From Steroidobacteraceae bacterium (GTDB taxonomy: Bacteria > Pseudomonadota > Gammaproteobacteria > Steroidobacterales > Steroidobacteraceae), in NCBI GenBank assembly GCA_025451845.1, contig JANWJS010000006.1, forward strand, positions 1 to 51,023: a stretch of DNA of 51,023 nt, given 5' to 3'. The position numbers and the translations under genes are program-made. The notes beneath the pieces were generated by a model, which did no database searches, had not been told where the DNA came from, and saw only the letters and a program-made list of their open reading frames with translations. Shown one piece after another: positions 1 to 8,664 of this stretch. The first letter of the stretch is position 1. Every line of letters begins with the position of its first letter.

Positions 1-2013
1 CTCCGGAAGGTTCTCCAAGCTGACTTGGCAGCCTGGCACGGATGATGTGTAGCACGCGGCGGACGTGAGGCTCGAGCCATCAGGCTTAGCAATGCTCAGT
101 AGCGTCGAATTCGCTGAGTTGGGTGTGAGAGTCAGCCCCGTAATTCCGAGCCCCAAGCTTTGCGCGGCCGTTCCCGAGAAAGTGAAGTACGCGTTCTGTC
201 CGGGGACGTAAGTCTGAATGCTCGTGCTCGTGCCGTCTGTCGGAATGGTATCGGTAACGCCCGTGGCGAGAGCGACTTGCATGGTCGTCGCGGCGCTGTT
301 GAAGTTATTCGGGGTGATCAAGACCGAATACGTTCCGGGAGCGAGATTGGTCACATTGGCTGTTGCGCTGCTACCATTGAGCGCCTGCCCGTTCATGACC
401 GTCGTGCCTGTGGGCCCCACGATGGTGAATAAGACATTTTGCGTGCTGGGCGATATGTTGACAGAACCAAGATAGAAGGCGAGTGTCTCGCCGGAGGTTG
501 CACTGAAGTTTAGGAGCGCATGCTGGCCCGGAACCAGCGTGATGCCGACTGTCGGGCCGGGTGCTCCAGCAGTCAGAGTGGCCGCGAAGTCCTGGTTCAA
601 GAGAAGGTTGAAGGAGGTGGAATAAAACGCCGTTTGAACCAAATGAACTGTGTATGTGCCAGTTGCGGGCAGCGTGAAATCGCAGTTGCCGGGGACTCTT
701 TGCGCGGCGTAGTAGGCACCGCAGTTCGCCGCTACGGTGCCGTTCGAATTCAGAATGGACGCTACGACCGCGGCTTGCGGCGGCGATGTAAACTGTGTGA
801 GCTCGAGGCTATACGACTGACCCGCGGTACCGGCGAATGTATAGCTCGCGTTTTGTCCTACTGCGAGCGGGACTGCGGCGGGAGTTCCATTGGTCTGGAG
901 CCCACCGGTCGCATCAGTCTGTAAGGAAACGGTGGCGCTGCCGGTCGAGGACCCGGGTACCAAGTAGAGGGAATAGGTGCCACTTAGCGGAAGAGGGGGA
1001 AGGTTGATGAATTGGTTATTCGTTATTCTGCCTGTCGTAAGCGTAGATGCGTCCGGCGCATATATTGTGTATGTGCCTCCCATACTCACATTGGTGAATA
1101 GGAAGGTCATCATCTGAGCAGCCGAGCCATCGAATAATCCGACGGCCACCTGGGGCGATGTATCCGTTGTATAGATCTGGCCCGGTCCTCCTGCAGTCAG
1201 ATCCGCCACCGAAACGATGTCCGACGCCGAGTAGCCGGACGCGGGTAGGAAGAAGTGACCGGTGCTCGAGGCCGAACCGAGCGGCGTAGTCACGGTGACG
1301 TGGCCAGCCATCGCCCCCGGCACCGAGAACTGCAGTTGCGTAGAACTGGCCGAAGAGACGGTGGCCTGAGTGCCATTGAGCGACACTGAATCGTTTGAGG
1401 CGGTGGGATCAAATCCTGATCCCGTAACCGTAACGAGCGTTCCATCCGCTCCAGAGGTCGGTGATAGCCCCGTGATGGCTAGTGGTCGGACGGTGAACGG
1501 TGAGGTCGAGGACCCTGTCCCATTCGGCGTCGTGATCGTGATATCACCAGTTGCGGCACCCGCGGGAACCGTAACGACGAGGCGGTTCCCGCTCGCATAG
1601 GTGATCGTGGCGGAGACCCCGTCGAACGCCACGGTGTCCTGCGACGCGATGCTGCTGAAACCCGTACCCGTAATTGTTACTGAGGAACCGGCTGCTCCGG
1701 TGCTCGAGCTGATCGAGCCTATGCTGAAGGTGCTGGTACCTGCAGTGCGTGTGATCGAGGTGATGTTGCCATCGGCATCGTAGGTATATTGGGTTGTCGT
1801 ACCGTCCGATTCCACGACCTGTATGACACGACCGAGGTTGTCGTAGGTGTAATAGGTGGTGGCTGAAGCCGGAAATGATAGTGCGCATGCGAGTGCCGCT
1901 AGAACGGCAAGCGTTCGGCTTCTTCTTTGAAGAAGCGAGCCTGGCCCGCGGCGCGAGCTCACGAAAACCGAACGAGACCGCGGCCCACCCGCCGAGAGAT
2001 CGTGCGTATGCAT
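1..2013 (-). CDS. YD-repeat (Rhs-like) secreted protein with IPT/TIG domains, 3' end outside window
   Basis: A single minus-strand frame is open from an ATG at 2013 to the left edge (671 codons, no stop), so the C-terminus is missing. A purine-rich ribosome site (AGAGGG) lies nine bases upstream of the ATG. Residues about 30-55 form a signal peptide (hydrophobic LAVLAALACALSFPASA). A YD repeat follows directly (YYTYDNLGRVIQVV, then YTYDADGNI). Two IPT/TIG immunoglobulin-like domains come next, with GSSVTITGTGFSS and GTLVTVTGSGFD signatures. After that come several roughly 95-residue beta-rich repeats of the kind seen in Rhs-type surface proteins (VPGQ-A-FSAT-, -GTYTV-). Proteins of this design are exported and often carry a polymorphic C-terminal effector, which cannot be seen here. 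The architecture is clear, but whether the protein is a toxin, adhesin or wall protein is open. Confidence 0.8.
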   Translation of the reverse strand, partial: MHTHDLSAGGPRSRSVFVSSRRGPGSLLQRRSRTLAVLAALACALSFPASATTYYTYDNLGRVIQVVESDGTTTQYTYDADGNITSITRTAGTSTFSIGSISSSTGAAGSSVTITGTGFSSIASQDTVAFDGVSATITYASGNRLVVTVPAGAATGDITITTPNGTGSSTSPFTVRPLAITGLSPTSGADGTLVTVTGSGFDPTASNDSVSLNGTQATVSSASSTQLQFSVPGAMAGHVTVTTPLGSASSTGHFFLPASGYSASDIVSVADLTAGGPGQIYTTDTSPQVAVGLFDGSAAQMMTFLFTNVSMGGTYTIYAPDASTLTTGRITNNQFINLPPLPLSGTYSLYLVPGSSTGSATVSLQTDATGGLQTNGTPAAVPLAVGQNASYTFAGTAGQSYSLELTQFTSPPQAAVVASILNSNGTVAANCGAYYAAQRVPGNCDFTLPATGTYTVHLVQTAFYSTSFNLLLNQDFAATLTAGAPGPTVGITLVPGQHALLNFSATSGETLAFYLGSVNISPSTQNVLFTIVGPTGTTVMNGQALNGSSATANVTNLAPGTYSVLITPNNFNSAATTMQVALATGVTDTIPTDGTSTSIQTYVPGQNAYFTFSGTAAQSLGLGITGLTLTPNSANSTLLSIAKPDGSSLTSAACYTSSVPGCQVSLENLPE

Positions 2014-2369
2014 CTCTCCCTACCCTCTGCATCAATCGGCATTCAAGCCGAATACAAATCGCACACCCACTACTCTCGGGAGCCGACGAAGGCACTCGGG
2101 AAACATAAATCTGACATGGCAGGGCCGCTATGCCCCGAGGACCGATTTGATAAGTCCTCTGATCCCGTTGTCTTATTAGACCGCCTCGCGCTTCACCCAG
2201 AAAGTTCCGTATGTAAGCGTTATGTTGTGACCCTAGCATGGAACTGCTGTGAGCACAAGCGAGCTTATGTTTGAAGTACGAATTGGCTGATCTGGTTTGC
2301 TCAGAGAGTGCGCACGGCAACGGTATCTGCTGCGCCGAGTCGTTGCGGGGAATTCTTAGAGAGTTTGTT
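2014..2369. other. Intergenic region upstream of the YD-repeat gene
   Basis: These 356 bases separate the YD-repeat gene from the TonB-like gene, both read on the minus strand. No credible coding frame is seen. The region should carry the promoter of the YD-repeat gene, but I recognise no clear -35/-10 pair and none of the 18-bp palindromes found elsewhere in the window. Confidence 0.4.
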
Positions 2370-3008
2370 TCAGTGAGGACACCAAGTTGCGGTGTGCGCA
2401 GGGATTCTTGCGCTCTGTGGCGCGCTTGACTCCGACAGCAGGTGTGCCAGGACAGGGGGGGAAATGCTGTTCGTATCAAGCGTCAAGGTCAGTTCGGGTG
2501 GGTGGGTGGCCGGTGAAGGAGTGGCCATTGACGCTGCCTGCGCGATTGCGTAAAGCAATGTGCGTTGCCATGCTGCGTTTTCTGTGCAAGCACCCAAGTC
2601 AATGGCCTGCACGTGGCCCTGCTCGTCTTGGTGAATGTGGACTTCGCAGCGGACTCCCGCGGTACCGGGATGAGAGACGGCACTCTGGGGCACACTCAAT
2701 TCGCCGTCGGTGCTCCATCCCGTTTCAGGACGCGGGAGGGCCATGGGAATTGGCTCCAAATCCGGGTTAACCAAGAGCGGTAGGCGGAGGTTCTCATTTG
2801 CGAGTGCGGCTGTGAGGTGGCTTGGCGCAAGGAAGATAACTGCCTGTACCGCCAGGACCGGCGATGATCTCTCGAGCTGCGCGCTGGGAACGGCGTGCAT
2901 GGCAAATGTGCCGATCTGCAATGCTGAGAGCAAGGTGCCGAGGAACGCAGCGTGCACCAAGATGGCAGTTGTCAGAGCCATAAGCCGGGGGCCCAGCGCG
3001 CGCGGCAT
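2370..3008 (-). CDS. TonB-like C-terminal domain protein
   Basis: This 212-residue protein has one N-terminal membrane segment (about residues 8-30, LTTAILVHAAFLGTLLSALQ), as in TonB-like energy transducers. A variable linker follows. Residues about 115-180 resemble a TonB-type C-terminal module: VRCEVHIHQDEQGHVQAIDLG, a conserved Cys, then ENAAWQRTLLYAIAQAA and a closing beta strand. Such orphan TonB-like proteins usually sit in the inner membrane with a periplasmic C-domain. No ExbB/ExbD or receptor gene is nearby, so energy transduction is not supported by context. It lies upstream of the YD-repeat gene on the same strand, 356 bases away, and is probably a separate transcript. The family call is moderate because the match rests on pattern rather than on a full set of diagnostic residues. 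Confidence 0.6.
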   Translation of the reverse strand: MPRALGPRLMALTTAILVHAAFLGTLLSALQIGTFAMHAVPSAQLERSSPVLAVQAVIFLAPSHLTAALANENLRLPLLVNPDLEPIPMALPRPETGWSTDGELSVPQSAVSHPGTAGVRCEVHIHQDEQGHVQAIDLGACTENAAWQRTLLYAIAQAASMATPSPATHPPELTLTLDTNSISPPVLAHLLSESSAPQSARIPAHTATWCPH

Positions 3009-3370
3009 TACTTTGTGCCCCCGCCCCGTCGGAACCCCGAGCTCTGACTCAAGTTCGTCGTCCTCTGCACAGGAATCATCCGGCCACCCCGGCGGAAACT
3101 CCCGACCCGTGATTCGATGATAGCGCTTGAGCTCACCAGAAGCGATAGTCGTGGAAGGCTAACGCGCTCGAGGCTTGCGAAGGTGAGTAAGAGAAAAGTC
3201 TTATTGGTTTGAATCGGCGGATTGTATCTGCACTGACCGAGTGCTTCGGGTAGGCATTTTTGTAATGCAGCCCCGGTGGCGCGACATTACCTGCGGCGTC
3301 GCAGAGGCGTCACGATCGGCGGGAATTCGACGTTGGGTGCTGCGGTACTGAATGCATTGAACTGGGTAGG
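3009..3370. other. Intergenic stretch without recognisable gene
   Basis: About 360 bases lie between the TonB-like gene start and an alcohol dehydrogenase fragment. Short frames on both strands have no recognisable protein pattern. It may hold the promoter of the TonB-like gene; I see no repeat or RNA structure that I can defend. Confidence 0.35.
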
Positions 3371-3544
3371 GTTCAGGAACATGACGCTGCGACTCCCATG
3401 TTGCTCAAGACAGTTCAGAGCCGCAGGATCGACCCGAAGAAGCTCATCACGCACCGCTTCAAGCTTGACAAGATCCTCGATGCCTATGAGACCTTCGGAA
3501 ATGCAGCAAAGACGCAGGCGCTCAAGGTGATCATCGAGGCTTAG
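3371..3544 (+). pseudogene. C-terminal remnant of a Zn-dependent alcohol dehydrogenase
   Basis: One plus-strand frame reads ATPMLLKTVQSRRIDPKKLI, then THRFKLDKILDAYETFGNAA and KTQALKVIIEA, ending at a TAG at 3542-3544. This is the characteristic C-terminus of the Tdh-like zinc-dependent alcohol dehydrogenase family (about 345 residues), common in hypoxia-induced gene islands. Only about 55 residues remain. The zinc and NAD-binding domains are absent upstream, so no enzyme can be made from it. It marks the left edge of a cluster of broken genes running to 4.1 kb. Confidence 0.8.
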
Positions 3545-3769
3545 AGGCGGCTTAGAGGAGATTCTCTGCCGCGACGTTACGACACCGCGCAGACAAGCCT
3601 ATTCGTATGCTCGCGAACACTGGGCACGACTCCGGCGGAGTTCGAGGATGGCCTTTCGGACCTCGCCCAGTGTGGAGCAGGGTGGATGAAGACGCCAAAC
3701 ATACCACTGAAGAAAGGGCGACTCGCCCGTAAAGCGAGCACGCGCCGCTGTGATCCAGAGCTGCTCCGA
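3545..3769. other. Scrambled sequence between gene remnants
   Basis: This stretch joins the alcohol dehydrogenase tail to the nitroreductase fragment. A minus-strand frame contains WRLHPPCSTLGEVRKAILEL, which looks protein-like, but I cannot assign it to a family. It is probably another decayed segment. Confidence 0.3.
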
Positions 3770-3955
3770 CTGCCCCGGGTTGCTTCCGGGCAGCGAGACT
3801 GTCTCATGCATGTGCTACGCCGCCGCAAGACCATCCGCGAGATCAGCGGCCGCAAGTTGCCAGTACAGATACTCTCCAGCCTGCTTTGGGCGGCTTTCGG
3901 CATAAACCGGAAGCGGGGGCCTTTCGGTGAGCCCGGGAGAACTGCGGCGTCGGGC
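3770..3955 (+). pseudogene. Nitroreductase (SagB-type) N-terminal fragment
   Basis: Residues encoded here read LMHVLRRRKTIREISGRKLP, then VQILSSLLWAAFGINR and GPFGEPGRTAAS. This is the start of the nitroreductase/SagB-like flavoprotein family (R-R-x-(S/T)-x-R-x-(F/I)-x-x-(R/K)-x-(L/I), LLWAAFGINR, GRTAAS). The match stops abruptly after about 60 residues near base 3955. From there the opposite strand encodes the start of an ABC permease. FMN binding and catalysis need the missing rest of the protein, so this is a remnant. A typical member is about 190-220 residues long. Confidence 0.7.
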
Positions 3956-4087
3956 GAAGAGCGAAGTCATCTCGACCATCAGGAACACGGCGAACGAGAT
4001 CCCGACGAGGAGCGCGGCGAATTTCGCGCGGTCGTTCACCAGGAGTTTGTAAGCGATTCTGAGGAATCCGGGCATTGCGAGGGGCAT
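3953..4087 (-). pseudogene. N-terminal fragment of a DevC/MacB-like ABC transporter permease
   Basis: The minus strand from ATG 4087 reads FLRIAYKLLVNDRAKFAALL, then VGISFAVFLMVEMTSLFA. This is the conserved start of DevC-type permeases (FtsX/MacB superfamily; cytoplasmic amphipathic start, then first membrane helix). Homology ends after about 45 residues at base 3953, exactly where the plus-strand nitroreductase fragment ends. The frame continues to 3815, but only as antisense of the nitroreductase. This is therefore a recombination or deletion junction between two convergent gene starts, and neither product can be functional. Confidence 0.65.
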
Positions 4088-4188
4088 GCCGGCAGTATGG
4101 CGATCCGGGAGCTGGGCGCTGTAGGTATGTTCCGCAGCAGCGCTGGGGCGAACGGCAGGAGGGTCCCTCGGTGGGCGAGGCAGGCGGC

Positions 4189-4206
4189 ATCCGTAGGAAT
4201 GCGGAT
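4189..4206 (+). promoter_or_regulatory. 18-bp palindromic operator, uspA-xfp promoter
   Basis: The sequence ATCCGTAGGAATGCGGAT has ATCCG and CGGAT as perfect inverted arms around an 8-base centre. It lies 67 bases before the UspA start and differs by one base from the copy at 33383-33400. It is one of about nine related sites in the window and is inferred to be the binding site of a FixJ/NarL-type regulator. Confidence 0.65.
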
Positions 4207-4273
4207 TCGCTCGAATGCTCGATTCCGGTACTAAGGAGGGGAGTATTACGGCCGGAAACGGCGGGAGCGAGCC

Positions 4274-5173
4274 ATGCAGCAGATCGACAACATCCTCATC
4301 GCGGTGGACCGCGACGGTTCCCGGGTCGCGCTCGCAAAGGCGATTGCGATAGCGCGTCTCTTCGGCGCACGGCTCGAGCTATTTCTCTGCGATGCCGAGA
4401 GTGCCTACGAGCAGAAGCACCAATACGATCCGCGCAGCGCCGCCCTTGCACGTGACTCGTCTCTTTTCGGAGGGCGCGAGTATCTGGAATCCCTGTGGCG
4501 CTCGTTCTCAGCGGTCGACGTGCCCGTGACGATCGACGTCGCCTGCGAGACTCCGCTTTACGAGGGCATCATGCACAAGCTCAAGCGCTCGGCATCGCAG
4601 CTCATCGTGCGTGGCGCGAGTGGCCGCGAGGGCAGGGTCTTCGGTGCGAGCGACTGGGATCTCGCGCAGTCCTGTCCCGTGCCCCTGCTGCTTACGAAAG
4701 GGCGGCTGTGGGAGCCACGACCGGTCATCGCTGCGGCCGTCGATCTCTCATCGGAGGAATCGCCCGCGCTGACGCACTCGATTCTTGGCTTGGCCAAGGA
4801 GTTTGCGGATGCCGGACGCGGCACGCTCGAAGTCCTGCATGCGGGGCACTTCTATGAGCCTGAGACGCTGGCCCTGCACCGGGCGAAACTCGAGCAGCGG
4901 GCGCGAGAAGCCGGGGTGGCACCCTCGGCGCTGCACCTGATCGATGGGGAGCCGGCGGTAGCCCTCACGGAGTTCGCCGCCACATCCCACTACGATCTCA
5001 TGGTGCTCGGCGCCTTGACTCATCGTAAGGCGTTGACCGCACTATTGGGTACGTTGACCGGGCGTCTGATCGATACGATCGAAAGTGACTTCCTGCTCGT
5101 GAAGCCGGCGGCCCGCTCTTGCAAGGCGGAGCGGATAGCGGACAGGCCGATGGCTGCTTCGCCGGCCGCCTGA
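4274..5173 (+). CDS. Tandem-domain universal stress protein (UspA family)
   Basis: This 299-residue cytoplasmic protein has two Usp folds in tandem (about residues 4-140 and 150-278). Each opens with a beta strand followed by the Asp typical of the fold ([20 protein letters not shown]). The second ends with [20 protein letters not shown] before a variant nucleotide-loop region; the strict ATP-binding GxxGx9G(S/T) motif is not obvious. Tandem Usps are dimer-like stress proteins, often induced by low oxygen or growth arrest. The ATG at 4274 has a good ribosome site (GGGAG, six bases away). The gene is 26 bases upstream of phosphoketolase on the same strand and is probably co-transcribed with it. 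Its promoter carries a near-perfect copy of the 18-bp palindrome. Confidence 0.9.
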   Translation: MQQIDNILIAVDRDGSRVALAKAIAIARLFGARLELFLCDAESAYEQKHQYDPRSAALARDSSLFGGREYLESLWRSFSAVDVPVTIDVACETPLYEGIMHKLKRSASQLIVRGASGREGRVFGASDWDLAQSCPVPLLLTKGRLWEPRPVIAAAVDLSSEESPALTHSILGLAKEFADAGRGTLEVLHAGHFYEPETLALHRAKLEQRAREAGVAPSALHLIDGEPAVALTEFAATSHYDLMVLGALTHRKALTALLGTLTGRLIDTIESDFLLVKPAARSCKAERIADRPMAASPAA

Positions 5174-5199
5174 GTGGCCCCATGTCAGAGGAGAGCGCG

Positions 5200-7560
5200 A
5201 TGACACAACCCTTGTCGGCCGAGCGGCTCGAGCGGATGGATGCCTACTGGCGAGCGGCGAATTACCTCGCCGTCGGTCAGATCTACCTCAAAGACAATCC
5301 GCTGCTGCGCGAACCGCTCAGCCCCGAGCACATCAAGCCGAGGCTCCTCGGCCATTGGGGCACGACACCAGGACAGAACTTCATCTATGTTCATCTGAAC
5401 CGGCTCATCCAGCAGTACGATCTCGACATGATCTACATCTCCGGCCCCGGCCACGGAGGTCCGGCGCTGGTGGCGAACACGTATCTCGAGGGCACGTACA
5501 GCGAGCTCTACCCTAACGTGTCGCAGGACGAGGCGGGATTGAAGCGCCTGTTCAAACAGTTTTCCTTTCCGGGCGGCATTCCGAGCCACGTCGCGCCCGA
5601 GACGCCAGGGTCCATTCACGAAGGGGGCGAGCTTGGCTACTCGCTCGCGCACGCCTACGGCGCAGCCTTCGACAACCCCAATCTCATCGTGGCTTGTGTG
5701 GTGGGAGACGGCGAGGCGGAGACGGGGCCGCTCGCGACCGGCTGGCACGGCAATAAATTCTTAAATCCGGTGTCGGACGGTGTGGTCCTGCCGATCCTAC
5801 ACTTGAACGGCTACAAGATTGCGAATCCCGCATTCCTGGCTCGCATCGATGCGTCAGAGCTCGAGGATTACCTGCGCGGGTGCGGCTATGAGCCGTTGAT
5901 CGTGGCCGGCGATGACCCGCGGGAAATGCACCGGCTCATGGCTGCAACGCTCGATCGGGCCCTGGCCGAGATCCGCGGCATTCAGTCTGAGGCCCGCTCG
6001 AGGGGCTTCAAGCGCCGGCCGCGCTGGCCCGCGATCGTTCTGCGAACCCCGAAGGGATGGACGGGACCGAAGGTCGTGGACGGAAAGCCCGTGGAGGGGA
6101 CGTTTCGTGCCCATCAGGTGCCCCTATCAGAGGTGCGCACGAATCCTGCGCACCTGAAGCTCCTCGAGGAGTGGCTCCACAGCTATCGGGCCGAGGAGCT
6201 GTTCGATGCGAGCGGTCGCCTCAAACCAGAGCTCGCGGAGCTTGCGCCGAAAGGGATGCGGCGCATGGGTGCGAATCCGCAGGCGAACGGCGGTGCGCTC
6301 CTACGCGACCTCAGGATGCCGGACTTTCGCGACTATGCCCTGCCGGTACCCGCGCCCGGTGCGGTCGATGCCGAGGACACCCGCGTTCTTGGCTCCTTCC
6401 TGCGCGATGTCATCAAGCTCAACCAAAAGCCGAGAACCTTCCGCCTCTTCGGTCCGGACGAGACTGACTCGAACCGCCTGAGCGCGGTCTTCGAGGCGAC
6501 CGAGCGGCAGTGGACCGCGACCACGGTCGCGGGTGATGAGCACCTCGCCTCCGAGGGCAGCGTCATGGAGGTCCTAAGCGAGCATCAGTGCCAGGGCTGG
6601 CTCGAGGGGTATCTGCTCACGGGGCGCCACGGCCTCTTCAACTCCTACGAGGCGTTCATTCACATCATCGACTCGATGTTCAACCAGCATGCGAAGTGGT
6701 TGAAGGTGACCCGCCAGATCCCTTGGCGCCGGCCCATTGCCTCCCTCAACTACCTCTTGAGCTCACACGTCTGGCGGCAAGATCACAATGGCTTCACGCA
6801 CCAGGACCCGGGCTTCATCGATGTTGTAGTCAACAAGAAAGCGGACGTGATCCGCGTCTACCTTCCGCCCGACGCCAATTGTCTGCTCTCGGTCGCCGAT
6901 CATTGCCTGCGTAGCCGTCACTACGTCAACGTGATCGTCGCGGGGAAACATCCGGCGCCCCAATGGCTCGACATGCCCTCAGCGCTCAAGCATTGCACGG
7001 AGGGCATCGGCATATGGGAATGGGCGAGTACTGACCGTGGCGCTGAGCCGGATCTCGTGATGGCCTGTGCGGGAGACGTCCCGACGCTCGAGACGCTCGC
7101 CGCCGTGAAGCTCCTCACCGGCTACTTCCCGGCGCTCAAGATCCGCGTCATCAATGTCGTCGATTTGATGAAGCTGCAGCCGCCGAGCGAGCATCCGCAC
7201 GGCCTCCCGGATGCTGACTTCGATGCGCTCTTCACCCGCGACAAGCCGATCATCTTCGCCTTTCACGGCTATCCCTGGCTCATCCATCGCCTGGCGTATC
7301 GCCGCACCAATCACCACAATCTCCACGTGCGCGGCTACAAGGAGGAGGGAACGATCACCACGCCCTTCGACATGGCGGTTCTGAACGATCTCGACCGCTT
7401 CCACCTCGTGGGGGATGCGATAGACCGGCTGCCGCAACTCGCCGCCCAAGCCGGCTACGTCAAGCAGGCCCTTCGTGACAAGCTCATCGAACACCGGGAA
7501 TACATCTGCGAGCACGGGGAAGACATGCCGGAGATCTGCGACTGGCGCTGGACCTCGTGA
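5200..7560 (+). CDS. xfp: Xylulose-5-phosphate/fructose-6-phosphate phosphoketolase
   Basis: This 786-residue thiamine-diphosphate enzyme uses phosphate to split xylulose-5-P (and usually fructose-6-P) into acetyl-phosphate plus an aldose phosphate. Family landmarks appear in order: [19 protein letters not shown] (about residue 50), [40 protein letters not shown] with [10 protein letters not shown], the thiamine-binding [30 protein letters not shown], and late [20 protein letters not shown]. The length matches the family (about 790). I chose the ATG at 5200 because AGGAG sits six bases upstream; another ATG lies in frame at 5182. The likely co-transcription with UspA places it in the stress regulon. 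It would supply acetyl-phosphate, and so ATP and acetate, without respiration. No acetate kinase gene is in the window. Confidence 0.95.
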   Translation: MTQPLSAERLERMDAYWRAANYLAVGQIYLKDNPLLREPLSPEHIKPRLLGHWGTTPGQNFIYVHLNRLIQQYDLDMIYISGPGHGGPALVANTYLEGTYSELYPNVSQDEAGLKRLFKQFSFPGGIPSHVAPETPGSIHEGGELGYSLAHAYGAAFDNPNLIVACVVGDGEAETGPLATGWHGNKFLNPVSDGVVLPILHLNGYKIANPAFLARIDASELEDYLRGCGYEPLIVAGDDPREMHRLMAATLDRALAEIRGIQSEARSRGFKRRPRWPAIVLRTPKGWTGPKVVDGKPVEGTFRAHQVPLSEVRTNPAHLKLLEEWLHSYRAEELFDASGRLKPELAELAPKGMRRMGANPQANGGALLRDLRMPDFRDYALPVPAPGAVDAEDTRVLGSFLRDVIKLNQKPRTFRLFGPDETDSNRLSAVFEATERQWTATTVAGDEHLASEGSVMEVLSEHQCQGWLEGYLLTGRHGLFNSYEAFIHIIDSMFNQHAKWLKVTRQIPWRRPIASLNYLLSSHVWRQDHNGFTHQDPGFIDVVVNKKADVIRVYLPPDANCLLSVADHCLRSRHYVNVIVAGKHPAPQWLDMPSALKHCTEGIGIWEWASTDRGAEPDLVMACAGDVPTLETLAAVKLLTGYFPALKIRVINVVDLMKLQPPSEHPHGLPDADFDALFTRDKPIIFAFHGYPWLIHRLAYRRTNHHNLHVRGYKEEGTITTPFDMAVLNDLDRFHLVGDAIDRLPQLAAQAGYVKQALRDKLIEHREYICEHGEDMPEICDWRWTS

Positions 7561-7621
7561 AGCCGCAGAGGGCAGGGAAACGGAGATTCGCGGGGCGAAC
7601 AGCCAAAGCGCTGCGTTGAGC

Positions 7622-7636
7622 GACCGCTATGCGGTC
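7622..7636. terminator. Short perfect hairpin between convergent xfp and glk
   Basis: GACCGC-TAT-GCGGTC forms a six-pair stem with a three-base loop in the gap between two convergent genes. No T-tract follows on either strand, so it may be only a pause or processing hairpin. Confidence 0.3.
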
Positions 7637-7672
7637 AGACCGCGCGGGTGTGTGCGCGGGACTCGGCCCGTC

Positions 7673-8632
7673 TCAAATTCCCTCTGCGGCGCGGGCAGCG
7701 CCGAGCAACGCGGCGTTCGAGTTGACGATGAGCCGCGTAGGGATTGATTTAACGAACGACGAAAGCCTGCCTTTCGCCTCGAATCTCTCCCGGAAGGAGC
7801 CTTGGGTGAGATAGGGCTCGAGCTTTCCCGCGATGCCGCCGGCGATGAGCACTCCGCCGCGTGCTCCCTGCGCAAGCGCAATGTCGCCGGCGACTGCTCC
7901 GAAGATCGAGCAAAACCTCGCCAGGGTCGCACGACAATCCGCATCTCCTTGCGAGGCATGCTCGACGACCTCCGCTGCCGACAGGGGCCGCACCGCTCGA
8001 CCTGCGATCTCATCCAGGGCTCGCGAGAGGTTTTCCAGGCCGGGGCCTGACAGAATTCGTTCCACCGACACGCGGCCAAAACGACGCCCGAGTGCTTCCA
8101 GGATGGCGATTTCCCCGGCATCCTGTGGCGCGAATCCAATGTGACCACCCTCGGTTGCCAGAGGCAACAGGTGGGTTCGCGATTGCGCCAGGCAGGAAAC
8201 TCCAAACCCTGTCCCGGCGCCGAGAATCGTGATGGTGCCTCCCGCGGCGCCGGAAATATCTGGGCCGATACAGCGCAGATCAGCGGCCCCGAGGCGATCC
8301 GCGGCGTAGGCGAGGGCGGCGAAGTCGTTGATGAGATGCGCGGCCCGAAAGCCCAAGGATCGCAGCTCACTCTCGCTGATCTGCCAGTTACGATTGGTGA
8401 GGCTCACCCTGCCGTCAACGACCGGGCCGGCAACTGCGAGCACGATGACCTCGGGGATACGACGCCGATCAATGCCATCAAGGTAGTGCCGCAATGCTTG
8501 CGCAAACGTTGCAAACGCATCTGGCAGGTCCAGCCAATCCCGTAGCCGAGGTGCCGAGCCGTCGCGATCAACGATGGCGAATCGCGCATGCGTACCACCG
8601 ATATCGCCCGCGAGGATACTGTTGCTCGACAT
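7673..8632 (-). CDS. glk: Glucokinase
   Basis: This 319-residue cytoplasmic enzyme phosphorylates glucose with ATP. It has the bacterial glucokinase (group A, non-ROK) pattern: N-terminal phosphate loop AGDIGGTHARFAIVD (residues about 8-22), VLAVAGPVVDGRV, LINDFAALAYA with the catalytic Asp, GAGTGFGVSCL, EGGHIGFAP, and the C-terminal GGVLIAGGIAGKLEPYL. The start was set at ATG 8632 because homology begins at once there; the frame extends upstream without recognisable content. The gene lies 32 bases downstream of the UspE-like gene and is probably in its operon. Together with the PFK and phosphoketolase genes it suggests control of hexose flux within the island. Confidence 0.93.
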   Translation of the reverse strand: MSSNSILAGDIGGTHARFAIVDRDGSAPRLRDWLDLPDAFATFAQALRHYLDGIDRRRIPEVIVLAVAGPVVDGRVSLTNRNWQISESELRSLGFRAAHLINDFAALAYAADRLGAADLRCIGPDISGAAGGTITILGAGTGFGVSCLAQSRTHLLPLATEGGHIGFAPQDAGEIAILEALGRRFGRVSVERILSGPGLENLSRALDEIAGRAVRPLSAAEVVEHASQGDADCRATLARFCSIFGAVAGDIALAQGARGGVLIAGGIAGKLEPYLTQGSFRERFEAKGRLSSFVKSIPTRLIVNSNAALLGAARAAEGI

Positions 8633-8664
8633 GATCAAAAAACCCGTCGCCGGCGTGGAGCTAT

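Noticed and set aside
1544..2479. Long minus-strand frame of 311 codons overlapping the YD-repeat gene start
   Set aside because: Its translation is low-complexity Arg/His-rich with no family pattern; the neighbouring frame encodes a signal peptide, YD and IPT motifs.
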